From assembly GCA_963844885.1 (NCBI GenBank), contig CAWJQA010000016.1:124001-188000 (forward strand): a stretch of 64,000 nt of DNA. The letters run 5' to 3'. The stretch is from DATMER01 sp963844885 (GTDB lineage: Bacteria > Acidobacteriota > Thermoanaerobaculia > Multivoradales > UBA5704). Under the pieces are notes generated by a model. It was not told the DNA's origin. It did not search any database and saw nothing but the letters and a program-made list of their open reading frames with translations. Below, one piece after another: positions 45,108 through 53,785 of the stretch. The first letter of the stretch is position 1. Every line of letters begins with the position of its first letter. A program made the translations under genes and the position numbers.

Positions 45108-46277
45108 ATGAAATCCGGCCACCGGCTCCGCGAGCTGCTCTACCGCATGCGCACCGAGGGTGACACCCCCGGGCGGCAGGCGGGAGCCGTGGCGCTGGGC
45201 GTGATCATCGGCTGCACGCCGTTCTACGGCCTGCACCTGGCGCTCTGCGCGCTCTTCGCAAGGCTCCTGCGCCTGAACATCGTCCTCACCTACCTGGCCG
45301 CCCATATCAGCCTCCCCGGGACCTTGCCTTTCATGATCTTCGGGGAGATCCAGGTCGGCCGCTGGCTGCGCGGCGGCGGTGCGCTGCCCATCCACATCGC
45401 CAAGCTGCGCGGCCTCGAACCCTGGGAGTACTGGCAGTTCGGGATCGACCTTCTCGTCGGCAGCGCCGTCGTCGGCGTGATCCTGGCCGTCCCGCTGGCC
45501 CTCCTCACCTACCGCGTCGCCGTAGCCCGGAAGAAGGAGCCCCGGGTCCACGACCTCCTCGAAGAGACCGCCTACCGCTACCTCGGCAACGGCATGTTCG
45601 ACTGGGAGCTCGTCCGCGGCAAGCTGCGGTACGACCCGGTCTACCTGCAAGTGCTGCGGCAGGGGCTCCTCCCATCCGGCGGCCGTCTCCTGGACCTGGG
45701 CTGCGGCCGGGGCATTCTGATGTCCCTCCTGGTCACAGCCCGGGACCGTTACACCCGGGGCCTCCATCCGGAAGGCTGGGCACCGCCGCCCGCCGCGCTG
45801 GAGCTGCACGGCATCGAGACCGGCCCCAAGGCCGCCCGCGCCGCCCGTGCCGCCCTCGGAGGCGAAGCGAAGATCGACATCGCCGACCTCCGCACCGACT
45901 TCGAGAATACGGAGCTGCCGCCGGCGCGGACCGTCCTCCTCCTCGACGTCCTCCACTACCTGCCGGCCGAAGCCCAGGAGAATCTCCTCCGGAAGATCGC
46001 CGGCGCCCTGGAGCCGGGCGGCCTCCTCCTCATCCGGGACGCCGACGCCGCCGCCGGCTGGCGCTTCATCGCCACGAGGATCCAGGAGCGCGCCTGTGCC
46101 CTCGCCCGCCGGCACTGGAAACAGCGCTTCCACTACCGGAGCGCCCGGGAGTGGCGCCAGCTCCTGGAATCCGCCGGCTTCACCGTCGACCTCCAGCCCA
46201 TGGGCATGGGCACGCCTTACGGAAACATCCTGCTCGCCGCGAGCATGAACACGGCCGTGTTCCGCGTCAAACCGTGA
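45108..46277 (+). CDS. DUF2062 – SAM methyltransferase fusion
   Basis: A 389-residue two-domain protein. Residues about 1-145 form a DUF2062 membrane domain (AGAVALGVIIGCTPFYGLHLAL, then PLALLTYRVAVA), and about 175-389 form a class I methyltransferase with motif I LLDLGCGRGIL, the VLLLDVLHYLP strand and LEPGGLLLIRDAD. A membrane-tethered methyltransferase in this setting could methylate the aryl head group during export. It follows the deacetylase by 18 bp and closes the forward arm of the cluster. Confidence 0.88.
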   Translation: MKSGHRLRELLYRMRTEGDTPGRQAGAVALGVIIGCTPFYGLHLALCALFARLLRLNIVLTYLAAHISLPGTLPFMIFGEIQVGRWLRGGGALPIHIAKLRGLEPWEYWQFGIDLLVGSAVVGVILAVPLALLTYRVAVARKKEPRVHDLLEETAYRYLGNGMFDWELVRGKLRYDPVYLQVLRQGLLPSGGRLLDLGCGRGILMSLLVTARDRYTRGLHPEGWAPPPAALELHGIETGPKAARAARAALGGEAKIDIADLRTDFENTELPPARTVLLLDVLHYLPAEAQENLLRKIAGALEPGGLLLIRDADAAAGWRFIATRIQERACALARRHWKQRFHYRSAREWRQLLESAGFTVDLQPMGMGTPYGNILLAASMNTAVFRVKP

Positions 46278-46334
46278 TGAAACACGGGGGGTGTTTTGCT
46301 CTCCGGAGCAGGAGGGCCTGTTTGTTCTCCGGGG

Positions 46335-47150
46335 CTACTCGGTCAGCAACTGTCTCTGATAGAGGACGCCCAGGGCGAAGAGGCCGTAGGACAGGAGGTA
46401 GGTCAGGTCGACCAGATCCACGAGGTCGGTTCGGCCGAGCTGCGAGAACCAGGCGAAGAGGGTGTCGGCGGCGCACAGGAAGACGAGGCCGCCCAGGAGG
46501 GTGGCCCAGACCTTCCAGACCGCGCCGCCCCGGAAGCGCAGGCTGATCCGGATCAGCAGCGCGGTCGGGATCAGTAGCAGGAAGTCCAGGACCGGATAGA
46601 GGACGTTGAGCACGGTCGCGAGCGGCTGGGCCGGCGTAGTCACGATCGGCTTCAGGATCGGGTAGCCGATCACGGCACAGAGGACCGCCACACCGGTGGC
46701 CAGCCAGACCCGCTCCGACGCAGGGCCGATGGGAAACCCGCTCTCCTTGTAGGCCCGCAGGAACATCAGGAGCGCCGCGATGGTCAGCGGGTAGTTGGGG
46801 ACGAAGAAGAGGTCCACCGCGGACGGGAACGGCACCTCGACTCCGAGCCCGAACTGATAGAGGGCGATGAGCGCCTGTCCCACCATCAGGGCTCCGAACC
46901 CGAGGGCGAGAAGACGCCAGGCGGTATGGGTCGGGGTCCCCCGCTCGAAATTTCCTATGTTGCGGGCCGCCACCACCGTGGCCACGATCAGGAAGAGGAG
47001 CTTGCCGAAGGTGCCGATCGCCAGGATCGTCCGCGGGTCGAGGGTCTGCTGATAGAGGCCGGCTCCGGGGTCCAGAGCCCTCCCGAGGAAGATGAGCGAC
47101 AGGGCGGCCAGCAGCAGCCCAAGCCCACGGCGCACGGTCATGCGGGTCAT
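46335..47150 (-). CDS. Multi-pass membrane protein (sensor-like)
   Basis: A 271-residue protein with about seven or eight hydrophobic helices, beginning RRGLGLLLAALSLIFLG. The central PFPSAVDLFFVPNYPL motif is like that of the membrane sensor domains that precede GGDEF or kinase modules, but no output domain is attached. The start is coupled to the upstream small gene (ATGA at 47147-47150). Whether it works with the biosynthetic cluster is unknown; it is separated from the methyltransferase gene by 57 bp and convergent with it. Confidence 0.7.
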   Translation of the reverse strand: MTRMTVRRGLGLLLAALSLIFLGRALDPGAGLYQQTLDPRTILAIGTFGKLLFLIVATVVAARNIGNFERGTPTHTAWRLLALGFGALMVGQALIALYQFGLGVEVPFPSAVDLFFVPNYPLTIAALLMFLRAYKESGFPIGPASERVWLATGVAVLCAVIGYPILKPIVTTPAQPLATVLNVLYPVLDFLLLIPTALLIRISLRFRGGAVWKVWATLLGGLVFLCAADTLFAWFSQLGRTDLVDLVDLTYLLSYGLFALGVLYQRQLLTE

Positions 47151-47437
47151 CCTCGCGCCTCCCCGAGCGCGACGATGGCCGCGCGCATGTCCTTCACCAC
47201 CGTGCCCGCCTTGTCCCGGCCGAGGAAGATGATCAGCGCAAGGCCCAGCTTCTCCAGGAGGGCCTCGATCTGCGGCCCCTCGATCACCGTCGAGCGGATG
47301 CCGAGGTCGCTGCAATGGGCGCTGGGCGCAGTCCGGGCCATGAGCCGGCCGATGTACGGCTCCAGGACGCGGGAGACCGCGTCGAGCACTTCGCTCGTGT
47401 TCCTGCGTAAAGACGCAGTTGTGGACAGTCCAGGCAT
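47147..47437 (-). CDS. Small protein of unknown function
   Basis: A 96-residue soluble protein without Trp. Its middle (RSTVIEGPQIEALLEKLGLALIIFLGRDKAGTVVKDM) alternates strand and helix in a manner like small roadblock or ferredoxin-fold proteins, but I do not recognise a family. It is translationally coupled to the multi-pass membrane protein, so the two probably act together. ATG 47437 is the first start of the frame. Confidence 0.6.
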   Translation of the reverse strand: MPGLSTTASLRRNTSEVLDAVSRVLEPYIGRLMARTAPSAHCSDLGIRSTVIEGPQIEALLEKLGLALIIFLGRDKAGTVVKDMRAAIVALGEARG

Positions 47438-47507
47438 CCGAAGCTCGACAACTACGAAAGGGAACGCCTGAATCGTACCACAGGTGGGCCGCCGAGGCGG
47501 AAATCCC

Positions 47508-48329
47508 TCACCCCCCGGTGGTCACGGTTGTCAGGAATTCGAGGAGAAGGCGGGCCGTGACGTCCGGCAGCTCCACCACGATGCCGTGGGGCGCCCCGGG
47601 CACGATCTCCAGCCGGGCGTTCGGGAGGCCCGCCGCGAGCGCCCGGGAGCGCTCCGGCGGGAAAACCTTGTCCAGCTCGGGCGCGACGATCAGGGCGGGA
47701 CAGCGCACGGCACCCAGATACGGAGTCAAGTCGAGCCCTTCCATGGAGGAGAGCATCGAGACGAAACCCTTGAAGAAGGTCGCCGGCATGCCGCGGACCC
47801 AGGTTTTGTGGAACGCGAGCGCCGTCTTCTGGCTCTCCAGGTATTCCGCCGAGTAGGTGCCGGGGAGCAAGGCTTCGAGCAGTCGGCCGCCATCCCCTCC
47901 GGCGAGGGCTTCGAGCGCGATCCCGCGCAGCTTCTCGGTGCCGGCCCAGGCTTCGGGGGTGATCCGGTCGGTCCCGGCGATGACGGCGACCGACGCCACG
48001 CGCTCCGGATACAGGGAGGCGAGGCGCAGCGCCACGAAGGAGCCGTAGGAGGTTCCCGCGAGATGGACACGCTTCAGGCCCAGGTGGTCGAGAAGGCCGA
48101 TCACGTCGCGGACGTGGCTCTCCAGGATCGGCTCGGGCTCGCCGGGCGACAGAAGCTGGCCGCGAAGGTCGCAACGCACCACCTGGAAGCGCTCGGCGAG
48201 CGCCATGGCGATCGGCTCCCAGGCGGTGATGCTCATCAGGCCGCCGTTCAGGAGCACGACGGGCTCACCCTCGCCGCCCCGGCCGTCGATGCGGTGGGCG
48301 AGCGGCCCGGCTTCGCTGGACCCGGTCAT
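47508..48329 (-). CDS. Alpha/beta hydrolase
   Basis: A 273-residue alpha/beta hydrolase with the nucleophile elbow GTSYGS (Ser), the oxyanion region VVLLNGGLMS, the acid in IVAPELDKVFP and the catalytic His in PGAPHGIV. ATG 48329 is favoured because GAAGAGG lies at the right distance; ATG 48335 is also possible. It follows an SDR gene on the same strand. Next to a polyene-type cluster it could serve as the thioesterase that is otherwise missing, but its sequence resembles generic esterases. Confidence 0.88.
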   Translation of the reverse strand: MTGSSEAGPLAHRIDGRGGEGEPVVLLNGGLMSITAWEPIAMALAERFQVVRCDLRGQLLSPGEPEPILESHVRDVIGLLDHLGLKRVHLAGTSYGSFVALRLASLYPERVASVAVIAGTDRITPEAWAGTEKLRGIALEALAGGDGGRLLEALLPGTYSAEYLESQKTALAFHKTWVRGMPATFFKGFVSMLSSMEGLDLTPYLGAVRCPALIVAPELDKVFPPERSRALAAGLPNARLEIVPGAPHGIVVELPDVTARLLLEFLTTVTTGG

Positions 48330-48372
48330 CAACATCCTCTTCGGTCTCACGCCGTCTTCTCTCCGCTCACGC

Positions 48373-49149
48373 TCAGGTTCCGATCGCCAGCCCACCGTCC
48401 ACGGAAAGCACGGTGCCGTGGACGAACGAGGCCGCGTCCGACGCGAGCCAGAAGTAGGCCTCGGCGATGTCCTCCGGCCGGCCCATGCGGCCGATCGGCG
48501 TGTGCTCGACCATCGAGGCCAGCACCTTCTCCGGCATCGCCTTAACCATCTCGGTGGCGATGAAGCCGGGAGCCACCGCGTTCACCCGGATGCCGTAGCG
48601 GCCCAGCTCCCGCGACCAGGTGCGGGTCATGTTGATCACTCCCGCCTTGGTCGCGGCGTAGTTGGTCTGGCCGAAGTTGCCGTAGAGGCCGACGACCGAG
48701 GAGGCGTTGAGGATCGCACCACCCCGGCCGCCTGCAATCATGTGCGGAGCCACGGCGCGGGTGCAGAGGAAGACACCCTTGAGGTTGACCGAGACGACCG
48801 CGTCGAAGTCGGCCTCGCTCATCTCGGAAACCTTTTTCCCGTCCTTCCACTTGACGAGCTGGCCGTCGCGGACGATCCCCGCGTTGTTGACCAGCACGTC
48901 GATCCGGCCCCAGCGCTCCATGACCTCCACCACGGCCGCCTCGACGGACGCGGCATCGGTGACGTCGACGCTCCGCACCAGGACATCCGCGGTACCGGCG
49001 GCATTCACTTCCTTCAGCTCGTCCGCGAGCGCCCCGGCCGCGGCGACGTCCCAAACCGCGACCCGGGCACCGTCACGGGCGAAGCGCCGGGCGGTGGCGC
49101 GGCCGATTCCGGCAGCCGCACCCGTCACGATCACCACCCGATCCGGCAT
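48373..49149 (-). CDS. Short-chain dehydrogenase/reductase (FabG-like)
   Basis: A 258-residue SDR: TGAAAGIG cofactor motif, NNAG, catalytic Ser in NASSVVGLYG and YAATK, then PGFIATEM and the C-terminal GTVLSVDGG found in FabG-type reductases. It carries an insert after NNAGIVRDGQL (KWKDGKKVSEM), as in acetoacetyl-CoA reductases. It may supply a second ketoreductase for the neighbouring cluster or work on an unrelated hydroxyacyl substrate together with the hydrolase downstream. Confidence 0.9.
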   Translation of the reverse strand: MPDRVVIVTGAAAGIGRATARRFARDGARVAVWDVAAAGALADELKEVNAAGTADVLVRSVDVTDAASVEAAVVEVMERWGRIDVLVNNAGIVRDGQLVKWKDGKKVSEMSEADFDAVVSVNLKGVFLCTRAVAPHMIAGGRGGAILNASSVVGLYGNFGQTNYAATKAGVINMTRTWSRELGRYGIRVNAVAPGFIATEMVKAMPEKVLASMVEHTPIGRMGRPEDIAEAYFWLASDAASFVHGTVLSVDGGLAIGT

Positions 49150-49163
49150 CTAGAAAGACCGCC

Positions 49164-49436
49164 TCACTGCCGGTCGCCGAGCGGCCTGTTTTCCTGGAGC
49201 CGCGGGGGCTTCTTGCCCTTGCCGCTGCCGGGGACGATGCCGTCGCCCATGCGGTTGAGCGTCGTGAACTGGGCCGCGTAGGCGGCCTCGCGCTTCTTCG
49301 CCTCGTCGGAGGTGCGGTGGCACCTCTTGTACTTCTTGCCGCTGCCGCACCAGCAGGCGTCGTTGCGCCCGAGTACGACATCCGTCGGCCGCTCCGCCCG
49401 GGAGAACAGATTTCGGAACCAGGTCATCAGGGACAC
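49164..49436 (-). CDS. SEC-C motif protein
   Basis: A 90-residue basic protein whose core is a SEC-C zinc motif, RNDACWCGSGKKYKRCH, as found at the C-terminus of SecA, here free-standing. The zinc ligands C-x-C-x8-C-H are complete. GTG 49436 has AAGGAG at a proper distance; ATG 49427 is an alternative. The role is unknown; small SEC-C proteins may bind ribosomes or nucleic acid. It lies 14 bp upstream of the SDR gene on the same strand. Confidence 0.85.
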   Translation of the reverse strand: MSLMTWFRNLFSRAERPTDVVLGRNDACWCGSGKKYKRCHRTSDEAKKREAAYAAQFTTLNRMGDGIVPGSGKGKKPPRLQENRPLGDRQ

Positions 49437-49510
49437 GGGAAGACTCCTTGATCAAAGTGTGGGAACGGGAATCAAACGGGCCGGGGCCCGAGTTTATTCC
49501 TGGACCAGGC

Positions 49511-50089
49511 CTACCGGACGCGCAAGAGGTCGATCACCTGCTTGACACCGGCGGTCTTTTCGGCGGCGCGGATGGCGATCGTCTTGCGTTCCTGGTCGGG
49601 GAGGGTTCCGCGCAGGCTCACCACGCCGGCGGAGACCTCCACCTCCACGTCGAGGGCATAGCGGCCGATCTCGGCGAGGAGGTTCTTGCCCACCCGCGCC
49701 TCCAGGATGCCGTCCTGCACTTCCAGGTCGAAGTGATCCACGGCCTGGCCCGGCGCGGTCTGCGCGGCGGTACCGGCCGGCGCGGTCACGCGGTTGTCCA
49801 CGCTCTTGACTCCAGGCACCGACAGGGCGACCTCCTCGGCCAGCTCCTGGGTGGAACGCTGGCCGACCTGTCCGGTCAGGATCACCCGGCCGTTGGTGAC
49901 CTGGACGTCGATGGGCAGGCCATCCCGGCCCAGCTTCTCCAGGAGGGCGACGTAGACGTCCGCCTGCACGGTGGCGTCGGAGATGGCCCGGTCGGCCGCG
50001 GCGCGCGGCCTGGAAACGGTGCCGGCGCAGGCCGCAGCCAGGAGGGTGGCGAGGAGGAGGATGGCGGAGGAGGTGCGCGAGCGGATCAT
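49511..50089 (-). CDS. BON-domain lipoprotein (OsmY/DolP-like)
   Basis: A 192-residue lipoprotein: signal with lipobox LLAAAC, then two BON domains (VQADVYVALLEKLGRDGLPIDV to VPGVKSVDNRV, and LEARVGKNLLAEIGRY to GVKQVIDLLRVR). BON domains bind phospholipid membranes; two-domain proteins such as DolP help outer-membrane integrity. ATG 50089 is preferred over a longer frame because it gives a compact signal peptide. Confidence 0.9.
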   Translation of the reverse strand: MIRSRTSSAILLLATLLAAACAGTVSRPRAAADRAISDATVQADVYVALLEKLGRDGLPIDVQVTNGRVILTGQVGQRSTQELAEEVALSVPGVKSVDNRVTAPAGTAAQTAPGQAVDHFDLEVQDGILEARVGKNLLAEIGRYALDVEVEVSAGVVSLRGTLPDQERKTIAIRAAEKTAGVKQVIDLLRVR

Positions 50090-50185
50090 GAGACGATTGT
50101 AAACGGCGTTGCGACCAGGGCCCAAGTTGTCGCGACTTTTCAGCCTTCTGTCGCGACTTCACCCGTCGGATCCACGGCGAGAGCC

Positions 50186-50470
50186 TTGGGTGTCACCACC
50201 CGGACCGCCGGCAGAGGGGTCTTCGCGTATACTGAGCCGGAACCGGACGGCTCTCTTCTGAGCCAGGCCACGGGGGTCCTCTTCCGCGTCGAAGGGGACC
50301 GGCTTCGGTTGAGGGATGCCGCCACGGGCAAGCCCCTCCTCCGCAATGAAGAGATGGAAGTGGCACGCCGGCAGGCCGAGCAGAAAACCGCCGCCGCGAC
50401 GACGGCACTTCAGCAGGCCGAGGCCAGGATTCGAGCCCTCGAAGAAGAGCTCGCCCGGGGGCGCCCGTAG
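50186..50470 (+). pseudogene. 3' remnant of an Uma2-family gene
   Basis: The frame ending at 50470 carries what looks like the C-terminal part of an Uma2 protein: GVFAYTEPEPDGSLLSQATG, the strand FRVEGDRLRLRDAATGKPL, then a coiled coil (RRQAEQKTAAATTALQQAEA) ending in EELARGRP. The catalytic PD-(D/E)XK part is absent, and upstream lies the BON gene on the other strand, so this is a truncated remnant. The start given is approximate. Confidence 0.55.
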
Positions 50471-50485
50471 CCTGGTCGACCGGCT

Positions 50486-51034
50486 TCAGTGCATCATCGG
50501 CGCCGCGGCCGGTGCCTCGGCCTTGGCTGTGCGGTGGGCCTGGAACCTCGCGGAGCCGGCGTCCTTGCCGCCCACGTAGGAGCCCCACACGGCGTCCAGG
50601 TCGTCGCCGCTCACCTTGAGCCGCGACTGGTGGATATGCGCGTCCTTGGCCGGGTCGAAGTTGGTGCCCCCGGCGAAGGCGAAGACGAGGTCGCCCGGCT
50701 TCGACGCGGTGGTGTCCAGCTTCATCATCGGCTGGTTGCCCATGCTGCAGTAGTGGACCAGACGCAGCTCGCCGTCCACAATGTGGTAGATGTTGATCAT
50801 CTCGTGGTCGGAATGGGCGAACTGGCGCTCCATGACGACCGAGCCGCCCGAAGCGATCTCGTAGGTGACGGTGTAGGGCATGCCTTCGGCCTTGCCTTCC
50901 CAGGTACCGGCCATGTCCTTGAGCGTCTGGAAGGCCGCCTTGGAGTCGAGGCCCGCCGCGGGATCAACCGCCCGGACGGCTGGGACGAACAGAATGGACG
51001 CGAGCAGAAGCAGGCAGAACAACGGTTTCTTCAT
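50486..51034 (-). CDS. Secreted DUF1579-like protein
   Basis: A 182-residue protein with a Sec signal (LFCLLLLASILFVPAVRA) and a compact beta-barrel-like domain: LKDMAGTWEGKAEGMPYTVTYEI, ERQFAHSDHEMINIYHIV and LRLVHYCSMGNQPMM. This agrees with DUF1579/lipocalin-like proteins that bind small ligands. The C-terminus is alanine/proline-rich and ends APMMH. It is divergent from the glycoside-hydrolase-like gene, whose start lies 24 bp away. Confidence 0.75.
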   Translation of the reverse strand: MKKPLFCLLLLASILFVPAVRAVDPAAGLDSKAAFQTLKDMAGTWEGKAEGMPYTVTYEIASGGSVVMERQFAHSDHEMINIYHIVDGELRLVHYCSMGNQPMMKLDTTASKPGDLVFAFAGGTNFDPAKDAHIHQSRLKVSGDDLDAVWGSYVGGKDAGSARFQAHRTAKAEAPAAAPMMH

Positions 51035-51058
51035 ATCAATCCTCCCTGAGAAAAAGCG

Positions 51059-52672
51059 GTGGTCCCACATTACTATAATTGGCCCAGGCTGCGAGCTGTC
51101 CTCCTGATCTGCCTTGCCGGCTCGCTCCAGGCGCACGCGGCTCCGCCGCGGGACGCGGCGGCCGACCGGCGGCTCGCGGCGCTCGCCTCGCGCCTGGGCA
51201 TCCCGCTTCCGGCGGAGCCGGTGCGGGTCGTGCTCTACACTTCCACCGTCGCCAAGCGGGCGGCGACCGGCGACGACCGGCCGTTCACCGTCGTGGTCGA
51301 CCGCCGCGAGGTCCACCAACTGGTCTCGCCGGACGGCGCAACCGATCCGCGCGGCGAGGCCCTGCTGCTGCTCCGCCTGACCTGGGGGTCTCCAGGCTCG
51401 GAGCGCCTCGGCCTCGCCGTGGCGCGGTGGGCGGCCGGCGAGCTGGAAGGCCACCCGCTCCTGCCCTATGCCGCCCGCATCGCCCGCGAGGAGGAGCCCT
51501 ATCCGCTGCGCGAAGTTCTGGGATCCGACGCCGCGCAGCTCTCCCCGATCGTGGCCGACGCGCTCGGCGGCGCATGGGTCGAATGGCAGGTCCGCTCCCA
51601 CGGGAAGACCTTTCTGCGGAAGATCTGGTCCATGCGGGAAGCCGCTCCGGACGAGGAAGCCTGGAAAGGCTGGCTGACCGGTCTGAAGCCGGAAGCCGGG
51701 CCGGCGCGGCGCAAGGCCTCCTCCCTCCCCTTCCAGAAAGGGATCACGCTGGCCCATGAAGGGTTCCGCTCCGGCGAAGGCTACGGCTCCGACGCGGCGC
51801 TGGCCCAGATCGCCCGACTGCGGCGGCTCGGCGCCAACTCGGTGACGCTCGTGCCCTACGGCTTCACCCGGGCGCCGGCCGAGCCCACCGTCCGCTGGCT
51901 CGGCTCCGACGAATCCGACGACCGGGTCGGGCGCACCCTCCGGGAGGCCCGCCGACTGGGGCTCGCGACCGTGCTCAAGCCGCAGCTCTGGGCGCACGGC
52001 TGGACCGGCGGCATCGCCTTCGCGGACGACGGCGCCTTCCGCCAGTGGATGGCGGCCTACCGGCGCTATATCCTTCATTATGCCCGGCTGGCGGAGTTGG
52101 AGCGGGCCGACCTCCTCGTGATCGGCACCGAGCTGGGCGGCCTGACCGGCAGGCAGGCCGAGTGGCGGGCGCTGATCCGCGACGTGCGGAAGGTCTACTC
52201 CGGACCTCTCACCTACGCCGCGAACTGGGGCGACGAGGTCGAGCGGATCGCCTTCTGGAACGACCTCGATTTCGTCGGCGTCAATTTCTATTACCCGCTC
52301 GTGACCGCCGCCGGCGAGGAGCCCCGGGCCGGCTCGCCGCGCCTGCGCGAGCTCGACTCGATCCTGGACAGGCTCGCGAGGCGGCACGGCAAGCCCGTGC
52401 TGTTCACCGAGGTGGGGTACGCGGCGAGCGCCGCCGCCGCCCTGGAGCCCTGGAAGGAAGACAACGCCGCACTCGACCCCGCCATGCAGGCGCGCTGCTA
52501 CGAGGTGGTCTTCCGCTCCTTCTACCGCCGCCCGTGGCTGGCCGGCCTCTCCTGGTGGAAATGGCCGAGCCCCGGCCGCGCCAGCGGCGAAGACCCCTCC
52601 TTCAGTCCGCTCGGCAAACCGGCGTTCGCCGTTCTCCAACGCTGGTACGGCGATCCCGCGCTGGCCCGGTAG
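51059..52672 (+). CDS. GH113-like glycoside hydrolase (TIM barrel), secreted
   Basis: A 537-residue protein with an N-terminal hydrophobic leader (RAVLLICLAGSLQAHAA), a helical region of about 200 residues, and a C-terminal TIM barrel starting FQKGITLAHEGFRSGEGYG. The two catalytic glutamates are expected in VIGTELGGL and VLFTEVGY, and WWKWPSP closes the barrel, as in GH113-type beta-mannanases. The mid-section resembles a protease-like or TTHB210-type domain but is not recognised. GTG 51059 is the start of the open frame; a start a few codons later is possible. Confidence 0.82.
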   Translation: MVPHYYNWPRLRAVLLICLAGSLQAHAAPPRDAAADRRLAALASRLGIPLPAEPVRVVLYTSTVAKRAATGDDRPFTVVVDRREVHQLVSPDGATDPRGEALLLLRLTWGSPGSERLGLAVARWAAGELEGHPLLPYAARIAREEEPYPLREVLGSDAAQLSPIVADALGGAWVEWQVRSHGKTFLRKIWSMREAAPDEEAWKGWLTGLKPEAGPARRKASSLPFQKGITLAHEGFRSGEGYGSDAALAQIARLRRLGANSVTLVPYGFTRAPAEPTVRWLGSDESDDRVGRTLREARRLGLATVLKPQLWAHGWTGGIAFADDGAFRQWMAAYRRYILHYARLAELERADLLVIGTELGGLTGRQAEWRALIRDVRKVYSGPLTYAANWGDEVERIAFWNDLDFVGVNFYYPLVTAAGEEPRAGSPRLRELDSILDRLARRHGKPVLFTEVGYAASAAAALEPWKEDNAALDPAMQARCYEVVFRSFYRRPWLAGLSWWKWPSPGRASGEDPSFSPLGKPAFAVLQRWYGDPALAR

Positions 52673-52684
52673 GGCTTCTCTCAC

Positions 52685-53620
52685 CTACTCCTTCCGGTAG
52701 ACCGGAGCCAGGAAGACCGCTTCGAAATCCGGGCCGATCACCGGAACGCTGACCACGACCTGCCAGTAGACGGCCTCCTCCTTCGCGAGATCCGTTCCCT
52801 TGCCTTTCTCGGGAAGATCGAAGGCGATGTCGAGGACGTCCGAGTCGCCGGACAGCGGCGTCTCCCGCACCTCCTGGTAGACCGCGAAGGACTGCTGCTC
52901 GCGCTGCTGGTTCGCGCCGCTGACCCAATCGTCCTCGACGCAGCGCAGGGTCACCTTGGCGGGACCCTGGGCGGCCACTCGCCGGGGGAACGCGATCCTC
53001 CCCTCCAGGCGCTCGCCGAGAAAGGCCGGCACCTGCGACCAGATCACCACCGGCTGGCGCACGCGGAGCCATTGCAGGATTTTCTGGAACGAGTCGTAGA
53101 CGATCAGCAGCCCGAACAGGTCGAAGACGGCGACGATCACCTTGAACAAAACGCCGGGCGCGCCCCAGGCGATGTTGAAGAGCCCCAGCAGACCCAGGAA
53201 CGCGACCCGCCCGAGCACCGTTCCGGCGCCGCTGCCGGTGTAGTCCGGCTTCATCCAGTGCGTGCTCCAGGGGTGGTCCCAGGTCCACGGCCGGCTCTTG
53301 TCCCTCTTGCGCCGGCTCTGGTTCCGGGCTCCTGTGAGCATGACCTCGAGGATGCGCAGCGATACCAGGAAGAAGACCGTGCCGAAGCCCATGAGCACCA
53401 GGAAGAAGCGTGGATCGCCGTTCTCCCGCAACCCCTCCTTGTAGGGGCCGAACGTGCCGGCCACCCCGAAGAGGAGGATCCCCGCGCCGATCACCAGGAA
53501 CCCCAGCAGGCAGCCGGCCTGGCTCTCGCGCAAGTTGCGGAAGAAGCCGCGCCCGAACACCGAGCCCGAGCCGGGCGCGGGCACCGCGGAGCGTGGCGGG
53601 ACGATGATGCGCTCTCTCAT
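52685..53620 (-). CDS. Membrane protein of unknown function (DUF3592-like layout)
   Basis: A 311-residue protein with two N-terminal helices (CLLGFLVIGAGILLFGVAG and FFLVLMGFGTVFFLVSLRI), a basic cytosolic loop, a further hydrophobic pair (about 150-190) and a C-terminal soluble domain with many beta strands (ERLEGRIAFPRRVAAQGPAKVTLRC). The alternation resembles DUF3592 proteins with an arrestin-like output domain. No catalytic motif is visible. It is convergent with the glycoside-hydrolase gene (12 bp between stops). Confidence 0.7.
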   Translation of the reverse strand: MRERIIVPPRSAVPAPGSGSVFGRGFFRNLRESQAGCLLGFLVIGAGILLFGVAGTFGPYKEGLRENGDPRFFLVLMGFGTVFFLVSLRILEVMLTGARNQSRRKRDKSRPWTWDHPWSTHWMKPDYTGSGAGTVLGRVAFLGLLGLFNIAWGAPGVLFKVIVAVFDLFGLLIVYDSFQKILQWLRVRQPVVIWSQVPAFLGERLEGRIAFPRRVAAQGPAKVTLRCVEDDWVSGANQQREQQSFAVYQEVRETPLSGDSDVLDIAFDLPEKGKGTDLAKEEAVYWQVVVSVPVIGPDFEAVFLAPVYRKE

Positions 53621-53755
53621 CAGGCCGTCATTCTAACTTCGTTGTCACGCTTGGCGGGTGCCGCGCACCCAGTTAGTAGAGCCGCTCTTTAGATCTTCTT
53701 TATGGCGGCCTGAGCCTACTCACCCGGGAGCCGTGTCGGCTCACGGGTCTTCCCA

Positions 53756-53772
53756 GGGAGGAATATCCTCCC
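53756..53772 (+). promoter_or_regulatory. Perfect palindrome next to a ribosome-binding site
   Basis: GGGAGGA-ATA-TCCTCCC forms a 7-bp perfect inverted repeat. It directly abuts the Shine-Dalgarno AAGGAGG (53773-53779) of the next gene, so it could be an operator, or an RNA hairpin whose TCCTCCC arm competes for the ribosome site. Confidence 0.45.
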
Positions 53773-53785
53773 AAGGAGGTCTCAC

